Assembly (NCBI GenBank): GCA_031273835.1
Contig: JAISRD010000151.1
Location: 1 to 19,957 of the forward strand
Direction of reading: 5' to 3'
Origin: Treponema sp.
GTDB taxonomy: Bacteria > Spirochaetota > Spirochaetia > Treponematales > Breznakiellaceae
DNA: 19,957 nt
Each line of letters starts with the position of its first letter. The stretch's first letter is position 1. Below the pieces are notes generated by a model, which did no database searches, was not told where the DNA came from, and saw only the letters and a program-made list of their open reading frames with translations. The position numbers were made by a program, and so were the translations under genes. Shown here in pieces: positions 1-6,821 of the stretch.

Positions 1-288
1 AAGTCTTTTTACGGCAAACGGCCGGCCTTTTCCGGCAAAGGGAAGTCTTTGAATAATAAAAGGGAGTCTTTCCGTGGCAAAGGGACGGCCTTTTTTGATA
101 AAGGGAAGTCTCTGGATGATAAAGGGAAGTCTCTGGATGATAAAGGGAAGTCTCTGGATGACAAAGGGAAGTCTCTGAGTGATAAAGGGATGGCCTTTTA
201 TAGCAAAGGGAAGTCTTTCAGTGATAAAGGGACGGCTTTTTTTGACAAAAGGCCGCCCCTTTTCGGCGGCAAGCCGGCCCTTTACCCT
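1..288 (+). repeat. 21-bp tandem repeat array, about 13.7 units
   Basis: Units are exactly 21 bp and keep one phase from base 1 to base 288. The core unit is AAGTCTCTGGATGATAAAGGG. The units at 106-168 are identical or differ by one base; the flanking units are diverged (AAGTCTTTTTACGGCAAACGG at 1-21, CCGCCCCTTTTCGGCGGCAAG at 253-273). A near-identical centre with diverged edges is the usual sign of recent expansion by slippage. There are no unique spacers, so it is not a CRISPR array. Confidence 0.9.
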
Positions 289-291
289 TAA
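1..291 (+). CDS. heptapeptide-repeat protein, C-terminal part (5' end outside window)
   Basis: The reading frame is open from the first base to a TAA at 289-291, so this is the C-terminal 96 residues of a longer protein. It consists of fourteen 7-residue units of the pattern x-(S/A)-(F/L)-x-x-K-G, for example KSLDDKG, KSFSDKG and TAFFDKG. Lysine and glycine are almost fixed at the last two places. The last two units drift (PPLFGGK, PALYP) and end the protein. Several differences between units are silent (GAT/GAC, GCC/GCT), which favours real coding. An internal TTG at 49 could start a shorter product, but no convincing ribosome site precedes it. I do not recognise the family. The regular spacing of Lys suggests a very basic, extended or surface-binding protein. 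It could also be a non-coding repeat that happens to stay open. Confidence 0.5.
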   Translation, partial: KSFYGKRPAFSGKGKSLNNKRESFRGKGTAFFDKGKSLDDKGKSLDDKGKSLDDKGKSLSDKGMAFYSKGKSFSDKGTAFFDKRPPLFGGKPALYP

Positions 292-337
292 AGGTACGAA
301 AACCTGGGAAAATGAATCCGCGGTGCCCCTTAAAAAT

Positions 338-366
338 TTGCAAAAGATCCCCCGGTAAATTACAGT
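338..366 (+). promoter_or_regulatory. candidate sigma70 promoter for cyuA operon
   Basis: TTGCAA (338-343), a 17-bp spacer and TACAGT (361-366) lie 20 bp before the cyuA start. Both boxes match the consensus only partly (4 of 6 each). A GAGAGA-type ribosome site follows at about 375-380. Confidence 0.35.
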
Positions 367-385
367 TTAGTTATGAGAGATCGCC

Positions 386-1690
386 ATGAACAAAACTGAT
401 CCTGTCTACGCGGCGTACCTTGCCCTTTTGAGGGGCGAGCTGGTACCGGCCCTGGGCTGTACCGAGCCGGCGGCTATCGCCTATGCCGCCTCCTGCGCAC
501 GGGACGCCCTGGGAAGGGTTCCGGAAAAGGTCCGGGCCGAGGTAAGCGGCAATATCGTCAAAAACGTGAAGAGCGTGATAGTCCCCAATACCGGGGGGCT
601 TAAGGGGATAAAGGCCGCCGCCGCCGCGGGGATAGTGGCGGGGAAGACGGAACGGAAGCTTGAGGTGATCGCCGCCCTCACCACCGAGGGGGAAAAGGCG
701 GCGATCCGCTCCTTTCTGGACAGGACCGCCTTCGAGGTGGTCATGGCAGATACGGACCGGGTCTTTGAGATAACCCTTACCCTCTGGGGGGGCGGTTCTG
801 TTTCCCGGGTACGGATCGTCGACTCCCATACCAACGTGGTTTTGATCGAAAAGGACGGAAAGATCCTCTTTGACGGGACGGCGCAGGTCGGCGATAACGC
901 CGGCGCCGCGGCGCTTGATAACGCCGACGCCGCCGATTCCCCCCTCAGCGTGGCGGGGATCATCGACTTCGCCTCCTCGGCGGATCTGGAGGACGTACGG
1001 GACCTGATAGAGCGGCAGATAGAGTACAATTCGGCCATTTCCGCCAGGGGCCTGCGGGAGGATTTCGGCGCCAACATCGGCAAGGTACTGCTTAAAAACT
1101 ACGGAACGGATATCAAGGTCCTGGCCAAGGCGGCGGCGGCGGCAGGTTCCGACGCGCGGATGAGCGGCTGCGCCCTGCCGGTTATTATCCTTTCGGGGAG
1201 CGGGAACCAGGGGATAACCGCGTCCCTGCCGGTGATCGAATACGCCGGGGAATTGGGTTCCTCCCGGGAGGAGCTTATCCGGGCCCTCCTGGTGTCGGAC
1301 CTGGTAACCCTGCACTTAAAAAGCGGCATAGGCAGGCTTTCCGCCTACTGCGGGGTGGTCAGCGCCGGCGCCGGGGCGGGGGCGGGGATCAGCTATCTTA
1401 AGGGAGGGCGCTTTGAGGAGGTGTCCCACACCATAGTCAACGCCCTTGCCATTGTTTCGGGGATAGTCTGCGACGGGGCCAAGCCTTCCTGCGCCGCGAA
1501 AATAGCCGCCGCGGTGGACGCGGGCATCCTGGGGGGGGAGATGTACGACATGGGCCAGCAGTTCTACGGAGGCGAGGGGCTTATCGTCAAGGGGGTGGAG
1601 AATACCATCCGTAATATCAGCCGTTTGGGAAAGGAGGGAATGAGAAAAACAGACAAGGAGATAATCCGTATCATGCTCGAAGATCAATGA
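386..1690 (+). CDS. cyuA: L-cysteine desulfidase (UPF0597/CyuA family)
   Basis: The 434-residue product matches the oxygen-sensitive iron-sulfur L-cysteine desulfidase / serine dehydratase-like family. These enzymes split L-cysteine into sulfide, ammonia and pyruvate in the cytoplasm. The N-terminus carries the family motif PALGCTEPAA with Cys25, followed by SGNIVKNVKSVIVPNTGG around residues 54-71. Further cysteines that could help bind a [4Fe-4S] cluster are Cys262 (MSGCALP), Cys322 (SAYCGVV), Cys362 (IVCDG) and Cys369 (KPSCAAK). Length is normal for the family. ATG at 386 has a weak GAGAG site about 6 nt upstream. The next gene, a symporter, follows after 45 bp with its own strong ribosome site, so the pair probably forms a cysteine uptake-and-degradation unit. 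Confidence in the family is high; preference for cysteine over serine is inferred from the family and neighbours. Confidence 0.9.
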   Translation: MNKTDPVYAAYLALLRGELVPALGCTEPAAIAYAASCARDALGRVPEKVRAEVSGNIVKNVKSVIVPNTGGLKGIKAAAAAGIVAGKTERKLEVIAALTTEGEKAAIRSFLDRTAFEVVMADTDRVFEITLTLWGGGSVSRVRIVDSHTNVVLIEKDGKILFDGTAQVGDNAGAAALDNADAADSPLSVAGIIDFASSADLEDVRDLIERQIEYNSAISARGLREDFGANIGKVLLKNYGTDIKVLAKAAAAAGSDARMSGCALPVIILSGSGNQGITASLPVIEYAGELGSSREELIRALLVSDLVTLHLKSGIGRLSAYCGVVSAGAGAGAGISYLKGGRFEEVSHTIVNALAIVSGIVCDGAKPSCAAKIAAAVDAGILGGEMYDMGQQFYGGEGLIVKGVENTIRNISRLGKEGMRKTDKEIIRIMLEDQ

Positions 1691-1735
1691 ATTTAACTAA
1701 AACAAATCACACACATCCAAAATAAGGAGTAAACG

Positions 1736-2929
1736 ATGAAAAACTTTTTTACCAGCCTTCCCGCGAGGCTTATTGTGGCCCTGGCCCTGGGGATCGTCGT
1801 GGGGCTTTACGCAAACGAAAGGCTCATAAGGGTGATCATCACCCTGCGGGCCGTTATGGGGGAGGTTATCTTTTTCTGCATACCCCTGGTTATCGTAGGT
1901 TTTATCGCCCCCTCCATCACCAAGCTGGGTACCAGCGCCTCGAGGCTTTTGGGCCTGGCCCTCTGTATGGCCTATGTTTCCAGTGTCGGGGCGGCGTTTT
2001 TTTCCACCATCGCCGGCTATGGGATCATCCCCCGGTTTCACATCACGGGCAATGTGGACAATGTCAGGGAACTTCCCCAGCTTATTTTTGAGCTGAAGAT
2101 ACCCCAGATCATGCCGGTCATGAGCGCCCTGGTGCTTTCCATACTGCTGGGGCTCGCTGCGGTGTGGAACAAGGCGGGGGTAACGATAAACCTTTTGGAC
2201 GAATTTCAAAAGATAGTGCTTTCCATTGTTTCCCGGGTGGTCATTCCCCTGCTTCCCTTTTTTATCGCCTGTACCTTCGCGTCCCTGGCCTATGAAGGTT
2301 CCATTACCAAACAGGCCCCGGTATTCCTCGTGGTGATCCTCCTTGTCATGGCGGGCCATTATATCTGGCTTACCCTGCTGTACCTCCTGGCGGGGATCTT
2401 TTCCGGCAAAAACCCCTTCAGGGTGCTCCGAAACTACGGGCCGGCCTACCTTACCGCCGTGGGAACCATGTCCTCCGCGGCGACCCTGCCGGTGGCCCTG
2501 CGCTGTGCGCGGAATTCCGACGCCCTCCGCAGTGATATGGTGGACTTCGGCATACCCCTCTTTGCCAACATACACCTCTGCGGGTCCGTGCTTACCGAAA
2601 CCTTTTTTGTCATGACCGTTTCGCAGGTCCTCTACGGACGGCTCCCCGAGCCGGGTACCATGGTACTTTTCTGCCTGCTCCTGGGTATCTTTGCCATAGG
2701 CGCGCCGGGGGTTCCCGGCGGGACCGTGATGGCCTCCCTGGGGCTCATTGTAAGCGTCCTCGGTTTCGACGCCGCCGGTACGGCCCTGATGCTGACGATC
2801 TTCGCCCTGCAGGACAGCTTTGGTACGGCCTGTAATGTTACCGGCGACGGCGCGCTGACCCTGATCCTCACCGGTTATGTGGAGAAACACAAGCTGGGTG
2901 AACAAAAAAGCGCGGCGGAGGTATACTAA
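1736..2929 (+). CDS. DAACS-family Na+/H+ amino-acid symporter, probably neutral amino acid
   Basis: A 397-residue very hydrophobic membrane protein of the dicarboxylate/amino acid:cation symporter family (GltP/SstT type). Family landmarks are the serine-rich hairpin TMSSAATLPVAL in the middle, the GAPGVPGG hairpin near residues 322-329, and the substrate-site helix DSFGTACNVTGD at 360-371. In glutamate/aspartate carriers that helix reads D..RT..NVTGD, and its Arg (GltPh Arg397) holds the side-chain carboxylate. Here this position is Gly363, while Asp360, Thr364 and Asn367 are kept. That pattern fits a carrier for a small neutral amino acid such as cysteine, serine, alanine or threonine. The start at 1736 has AAGGAG 8 nt upstream. 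The gene lies directly behind cyuA, so cysteine is the most economical guess at the substrate. Confidence 0.88.
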   Translation: MKNFFTSLPARLIVALALGIVVGLYANERLIRVIITLRAVMGEVIFFCIPLVIVGFIAPSITKLGTSASRLLGLALCMAYVSSVGAAFFSTIAGYGIIPRFHITGNVDNVRELPQLIFELKIPQIMPVMSALVLSILLGLAAVWNKAGVTINLLDEFQKIVLSIVSRVVIPLLPFFIACTFASLAYEGSITKQAPVFLVVILLVMAGHYIWLTLLYLLAGIFSGKNPFRVLRNYGPAYLTAVGTMSSAATLPVALRCARNSDALRSDMVDFGIPLFANIHLCGSVLTETFFVMTVSQVLYGRLPEPGTMVLFCLLLGIFAIGAPGVPGGTVMASLGLIVSVLGFDAAGTALMLTIFALQDSFGTACNVTGDGALTLILTGYVEKHKLGEQKSAAEVY

Positions 2930-2947
2930 CACCTGGAGAGGTAACAG

Positions 2948-3412
2948 GTGAAAAAAACAATCGTCATCATCGACGGTATGGGCGGCGGCATAGGCGCCGC
3001 CCTTGCCGCCAAGATCCGCCCCCTGGACGGTCTTGAGGGGCCTGAGGGGAAAACAGAACTGGAGATCATCGCCCTGGGGACCAACGGAGTGGCGGCGGAA
3101 CGGATGGTTAAGGCCGGGGCCCACCGGGGAGCGTCGGGGGAAAACGCCGTCAAGGTTTCGGCGGGGCTGGGGGACTTTATCCTGGGGCCCATCGGCATTG
3201 TGATCATGAACAGCCTCATGGGGGAACTGAGCCCCGTCATGGCCGAGGCGATACTTAAGGCGCCGGGGGAACGCATACTCCTTCCCCTGGAAAACGATCA
3301 TTTCTACCTTGCCGGCCTTGAGCCCCTGTCCCTGGCAAAGATGATAGACCGGGCGGTGGATTATCTCCGGGTCCGTCTGACGGGCGCCCCGCCGCCGATA
3401 GCTAAGCGCTGA
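2948..3412 (+). CDS. DUF3842 family protein
   Basis: A 154-residue protein starting at GTG 2948, with GGAGAGG about 6 nt upstream and 18 bp after the symporter stop. The N-terminus KTIVIIDGMGGGIGAALA forms a beta strand followed by a glycine-rich loop, like a small nucleotide-binding (Rossmann-type) fold. The middle (LGTNGVAAERMVKAGA, and later GPIGIVIMNSLMGELSP) matches what I recall of DUF3842, a family of unknown function found in anaerobic Firmicutes and spirochaetes. No transmembrane segment or signal peptide is seen. It is probably the last gene of the cyuA unit; a role in amino-acid or sulfur metabolism is only guilt by association. Confidence 0.75.
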   Translation: MKKTIVIIDGMGGGIGAALAAKIRPLDGLEGPEGKTELEIIALGTNGVAAERMVKAGAHRGASGENAVKVSAGLGDFILGPIGIVIMNSLMGELSPVMAEAILKAPGERILLPLENDHFYLAGLEPLSLAKMIDRAVDYLRVRLTGAPPPIAKR

Positions 3413-3417
3413 AATAG

Positions 3418-3592
3418 AACCACGGGCCCCACGGACGGAAAAGAAACCACGGAAGACACGAAAAAATACGGAAATACAAAAAGTTTGTTCGCAATCTTCG
3501 ATTTTCCTCCTCTTTCTTCCCTTCCTGTTCCCTGGTGTCCTTGGTGGTTTTCTCTTTCTCATTCGTCCGTGCTGTCCGTGAGGTCTGTGGTT
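3418..3592. repeat. 175-bp extragenic element with 19-bp imperfect terminal inverted repeats
   Basis: The left end AACCACGGGCCCCACGGAC (3418-3436) and the reverse complement of the right end (AACCACAGACCTCACGGAC, from 3574-3592) match at 16 of 19 positions. Inside, AAACCACGGAAGACACG on the left is mirrored by AAACCACCAAGGACACC read from the right, so the element is a nested inverted repeat. It starts 5 bp after the DUF3842 stop. It resembles the ACCACGGA-type extragenic palindromes scattered through some bacterial genomes. No reading frame in it looks real. It could act as a bidirectional transcription end or be a small non-autonomous mobile element. Confidence 0.7.
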
Positions 3593-3793
3593 AAAGTAGA
3601 ATTCCTGAGACGGTGGGGAACTCACAAGCGGGGAGCTCCGGCCTCAGGATAAACGCATAGAAATTTCCAAACCAGGCTTCAAAGTGTATGTTGATATGCG
3701 GGAACGGGAATATGGCGAAAAAAAGCGTCAAAATACAGGAAATCAGGGAACTGATGGTAGAGGTCCGGTATTTTATCGCCGGCACTACCGATA

Positions 3794-3822
3794 TTGACAT
3801 TTTTTTACCAATATCCTATAAA
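3794..3822 (+). promoter_or_regulatory. strong sigma70-type promoter for the cysK-nifHDK-like operon
   Basis: A perfect -35 TTGACA (3794-3799), an ideal 17-bp spacer and a -10 TATAAA (3817-3822, 5 of 6). Predicted transcription start is near 3829, leaving a leader of about 65 nt before cysK. No other promoter is evident up to nifK, and the gaps between the genes are short or absent, so all five genes probably depend on it. Confidence 0.8.
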
Positions 3823-3831
3823 ATACATAGG
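3815..3831. promoter_or_regulatory. operator-like dyad CCTAT-N7-ATAGG over the -10 box
   Basis: CCTAT (3815-3819) and ATAGG (3827-3831) form a 5-bp dyad with a 7-bp centre. It covers the -10 box and the predicted start point, which is where a repressor would sit. The same CTAT-N7-ATAG spacing occurs at 9810-9824 in the promoter of the transporter operon. The regulator is not encoded in the window. Confidence 0.5.
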
Positions 3832-3844
3832 TTTTATAAGAAAA

Positions 3845-3875
3845 ATAATTCCGGAAGGCAGGTTTTTGGAATTAT
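3845..3875 (+). promoter_or_regulatory. leader hairpin before cysK
   Basis: ATAATTCC (3845-3852) and GGAATTAT (3868-3875) are perfect 8-bp complements around a 15-nt loop, inside the predicted 5' leader of the cysK mRNA. The loop end holds five T but no terminator-like run follows the stem. It may stabilise the message or affect translation; the ribosome site at 3885-3889 stays free. Confidence 0.4.
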
Positions 3876-3893
3876 GCTAAATTGGGAGTTTCT

Positions 3894-4844
3894 ATGGCAG
3901 GAATTGCGGTTTCACTGACCGAACTTATCGGGAATACCCCCCTTTTGGAGCTTAAGCGCTACGGCGCGGGGCTCGGTCTTAAGGGCCGGCTTGTGGCAAA
4001 GCTGGAATACTTTAACCCCCTGGGGAGCGTCAAGGACCGTATCGCCCTGGCAATGATCGAAGACGCCGAAAAGCGGGGGCTTTTAAGGGAAGGGGGGGTT
4101 ATCATTGAGCCCACCAGCGGGAATACCGGCATAGGCCTGGCCTTCGTGGCCGCCGCCCGGGGTTACCGTATCATACTGGTCATGCCCGATACGATGAGCG
4201 TCGAAAGGAGGAAGCTCCTGGCGGCGCTGAACGCGGAACTGGTTCTTTCCCCGGGTAAGGACGGCATGAAGGGGGCCATCAGAAAGGCCGAGGAGCTTCA
4301 GGCCCAGATAAGGGGTTCCTTTATACCCCAGCAGTTCAACAATCCCGCCAATCCGGAGGTACACCGGAGGACCACGGGGGCGGAGATCTGGCGGGATACC
4401 GGCGGGGAGGCGGCGGTCTTTGTTTCCGGTATAGGCACCGGCGGGACCATCACCGGGGTGGGGGAATTCCTTAAGGAGAAGAACCCGGCGGTAAAGGTTA
4501 TCGCCGTGGAGCCCTGGGATTCGGCGGTGCTCTCCGGGGCGGCCCCGGGGCCCCATAAGATACAGGGCATAGGGGCCGGTTTTGTGCCCCGGGTGCTGAA
4601 CACGGAGATCTACGACGAGATCTACAAGGTTCGTACCGAGGAGGCCTTCAGCGCCGCCCAGCGCCTTGCCGCGGAGGAAGGGCTTTTAACGGGGATCTCC
4701 TCCGGGGCGGCGCTCTTCGCGGCCACCCAGGCCGCCCGGCGGCGGGAATTTGAGGGTAAGATCCTGGTGGTCCTCCTGCCCGATACGGGGGAGCGCTACC
4801 TTTCGACCCCCCTCTTTGACCCTGTGGAACAGAACCGGATTTAG
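3894..4844 (+). CDS. cysK: cysteine synthase (O-acetylserine sulfhydrylase)
   Basis: This PLP enzyme makes L-cysteine from O-acetylserine and sulfide. With the ATG at 3894 (GGGAG 5 nt upstream, preferred over a TTG at 3882) the product is 316 residues, normal for CysK. The N-terminus has the LIGNTPLLEL motif, and the PLP lysine is Lys47 in NPLGSVKDR. The substrate loop PTSGNTG spans residues 73-79. The phosphate-binding GIGTGGTITGVG lies in the middle and GISSGAA near the C-terminus. The protein is cytoplasmic. It has its own strong promoter and is followed after 39 bp by the nifH-like gene, so cysteine synthesis is transcriptionally tied to the nitrogenase-like enzyme. This is the clearest hint that the operon delivers sulfide or a thiol. 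A cystathionine-synthase-like variant cannot be excluded, but the length and motifs fit CysK. Confidence 0.93.
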   Translation: MAGIAVSLTELIGNTPLLELKRYGAGLGLKGRLVAKLEYFNPLGSVKDRIALAMIEDAEKRGLLREGGVIIEPTSGNTGIGLAFVAAARGYRIILVMPDTMSVERRKLLAALNAELVLSPGKDGMKGAIRKAEELQAQIRGSFIPQQFNNPANPEVHRRTTGAEIWRDTGGEAAVFVSGIGTGGTITGVGEFLKEKNPAVKVIAVEPWDSAVLSGAAPGPHKIQGIGAGFVPRVLNTEIYDEIYKVRTEEAFSAAQRLAAEEGLLTGISSGAALFAATQAARRREFEGKILVVLLPDTGERYLSTPLFDPVEQNRI

Positions 4845-4883
4845 CGGGGCTTTGTACATAATACGTTTTCTTAAGGAAGAAAC

Positions 4884-5759
4884 ATGGGAAAGACTAAACA
4901 GATAGCGATCTACGGCAAGGGCGGCATAGGAAAATCCACCACCACCTCGAATTTAAGCGCCGCCCTTTCGCGGCTGGGTTACAGGGTTATGCAGTTCGGC
5001 TGCGATCCGAAAAGCGATTCCACCAATACCCTCAGGGGGGGAACCTATATACCCACGGTTCTCGATACCCTGCGGGAAAAAAACGCCGTCAACGCCCACG
5101 AGGTTATCTTTAGCGGTTACAACGGGGTGTACTGCGTTGAGGCCGGAGGACCCTCTCCGGGGGTGGGCTGCGCGGGACGGGGGATCATCACGGCGGTGGA
5201 ATTCTTCAAGCAGCAGAAGATCTTTGAGGAATTGGACCTTGACTTTGTGATCTACGATGTCCTGGGGGACGTGGTCTGCGGCGGCTTTGCCGTGCCTATC
5301 AGGGAGGGTATAGCCGAGCATGTGTTCACCGTTTCTTCGGCGGATTTCATGGCCCTCTACGCGGCGAATAACCTCTTTCGGGGGATACAGAAGTATTCCA
5401 ATTCCGGGGGGGCCCTTTTGGGGGGGGTTATCGCCAACTCGATCAACCAGCCCTATGCCAAGGAGATCATCGACGACTTTGTCGATAAAACCGAAACCCA
5501 TGTGGTGGAGTACATCCCCCGGTCGGTAACGGTAACCCAGTGCGAGCTTCAGGGGAAGACCACCATCGAGGCGGCCCCGGATTCCGCCCAGGCCAGGGTA
5601 TACTTGGGCCTGGCGGAAAAGATAGCCGCCCACAGCGATTCAAGGACCCCCTCCCCCCTGGGGGTGCAGGAACTGCGGGACTGGGCGGGCAAATGGGGGG
5701 AATACCTCCTTTCCCTGGAAACCGGCGAGATACGCCGGGAACTCAGCGCCAATATTTAA
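4884..5759 (+). CDS. NifH-like nitrogenase-type reductase (Fe protein homologue)
   Basis: A 291-residue homologue of the dimeric Fe protein, which passes electrons to its partner D/K subunits in an ATP-dependent way. The P-loop GKGGIGKST is at residues 11-19. CDPKSDST (40-47) is the usual second nucleotide segment. The two [4Fe-4S] ligands are present: Cys96 in PGVGCAGRG and Cys132 in DVVCGGF. Arg99 next to Cys96 matches the residue ADP-ribosylated in true NifH. AAGGAAG lies 5 nt before the ATG. The partners encoded downstream show that it belongs to the group IV-like, non-N2-fixing reductases and not to nitrogenase itself. Chlorophyllide or protochlorophyllide reductase (BchX/BchL) is unlikely because no pigment genes are near. 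A CfbC role in F430 synthesis is unlikely because both D-type and K-type partners are present. Confidence 0.9.
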   Translation: MGKTKQIAIYGKGGIGKSTTTSNLSAALSRLGYRVMQFGCDPKSDSTNTLRGGTYIPTVLDTLREKNAVNAHEVIFSGYNGVYCVEAGGPSPGVGCAGRGIITAVEFFKQQKIFEELDLDFVIYDVLGDVVCGGFAVPIREGIAEHVFTVSSADFMALYAANNLFRGIQKYSNSGGALLGGVIANSINQPYAKEIIDDFVDKTETHVVEYIPRSVTVTQCELQGKTTIEAAPDSAQARVYLGLAEKIAAHSDSRTPSPLGVQELRDWAGKWGEYLLSLETGEIRRELSANI

Positions 5760-5768
5760 GGAGAACCC

Positions 5769-6821
5769 ATGAACGCCGCGGAACTTATTCAAAATGTCCT
5801 GGCCCTTAAGCCCACGGAGCGTCAGCCGGTTTCGGTTTTTTCAGGCGGCGCCTGGGCGCTGAGTTCCGGCGGCCTTTCCCTGGAAAGGGCCCTGGCTTCG
5901 CCCCCGGAGACAACGGCGGAGCTTCTCTACCGCATGTACAGCTCGGTGGATTCGGATATTTTCTGGGCCGTTTCGGGGTTCAACAACATTGTCATCGGCG
6001 CCATAGGGGGAAAGATCAAATTCCGTTCCAGGGGAACCCCCGACGTTATCGAGACCCTGCTGAAAAAAGCCTCCGATGCGGATCACATCGATCTGGACAG
6101 GATACGGGACGATGAAAAGATACGGACCCTCTACGAGGTAAGCCGCCTGCTGGTAAAAAAGGCATCCGGGGATCATCATCCGGTGGCCCTTACCCGCTGG
6201 GGTCCCTTTACCCTGGCGGGGCTCCTCTACGGCGCGGAAAATCTGATGCGGGATATTTACCGGGACCCTCAGGCGGTACGGCATATCCTGGACTTCACCT
6301 CGGAACTGTACCTTAGGTACACCGAGCCCTATATCGAAAACGGCGTGGAGATCATGCTTATCGCCGAACCCACCTCTTCGGGGGATATGATTTCCCGGCG
6401 GCACTTTGAGGACTTTGCCCTGCCGGTCTTTAAGAGGATCTTTGCCGCTCTGCGGAAGAAAGGGGCGCTTGCCGCCATCCACATTTGCGGCGATATAGAA
6501 AACCGGCTGGATCTTTTGGCCGTCGCCGGGGCCCACTTTGTTTCGGTGGATTATAAGGTAAGCCTTAAAAAGGCCAGGGCGGCCTTTAACGGCAAGGTGG
6601 CCTTTGGGGGCAACATGAACCCCGTTAAGGTCATGCAGCAAGCAACGGCGGAGGAGCTTGCCCTGGTCTGCGAACAGTGTATCGCCGACGCCGGGGACGG
6701 CGGGGGCTTTATCCTGATGCCCGGCTGTGATCTGCCCCCGTCAACCCCTGTGGAAAATGTCAGGACCATGATCCGTACCGGACAGGCCCACGTATACCAC
6801 TCCAGGAAGGTAACGCCATGA
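5769..6821 (+). CDS. MtaA/CmuA-type methyltransferase, uroporphyrinogen decarboxylase superfamily
   Basis: A 350-residue TIM-barrel protein of the UroD superfamily. The zinc-binding set of corrinoid- or thiol-dependent methyltransferases (MtaA, MtbA, CmuA) is visible: His238 and Cys240 in AAIHICGD, and Cys320 in LMPGCDLPPSTP. Haem-pathway UroD enzymes lack this set, so true uroporphyrinogen decarboxylation is unlikely. Other family segments are RWGPFTLAG at 143-151 and FGGNMNP at 279-285. The ribosome site AAGGAG overlaps the nifH-like stop codon, and the last four bases (ATGA) contain the start of the nifD-like gene, so its translation is coupled on both sides. The position between H and D subunits implies it works with the reductase, perhaps handling a methyl group linked to sulfur. 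No corrinoid protein is encoded in the window. Confidence 0.87.
   Translation: MNAAELIQNVLALKPTERQPVSVFSGGAWALSSGGLSLERALASPPETTAELLYRMYSSVDSDIFWAVSGFNNIVIGAIGGKIKFRSRGTPDVIETLLKKASDADHIDLDRIRDDEKIRTLYEVSRLLVKKASGDHHPVALTRWGPFTLAGLLYGAENLMRDIYRDPQAVRHILDFTSELYLRYTEPYIENGVEIMLIAEPTSSGDMISRRHFEDFALPVFKRIFAALRKKGALAAIHICGDIENRLDLLAVAGAHFVSVDYKVSLKKARAAFNGKVAFGGNMNPVKVMQQATAEELALVCEQCIADAGDGGGFILMPGCDLPPSTPVENVRTMIRTGQAHVYHSRKVTP

Noticed and set aside
1..288. CRISPR array
   Set aside because: The units are contiguous 21-mers without unique spacers and stay in one reading frame.
1697..3625. Very long minus-strand open frame opposite the symporter and DUF3842 genes
   Set aside because: It mirrors GC-rich codons of two clear plus-strand genes and reads as Gly/His/Arg-rich nonsense with no domain. 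Similar shadows opposite the nif-like and ABC genes were dropped for the same reason.
3688..3918. 76-codon open frame before cysK
   Set aside because: It runs through the perfect TTGACA-17-TATAAA promoter and into the cysK start, has no good ribosome site, and its translation resembles no protein. It is treated as non-coding.
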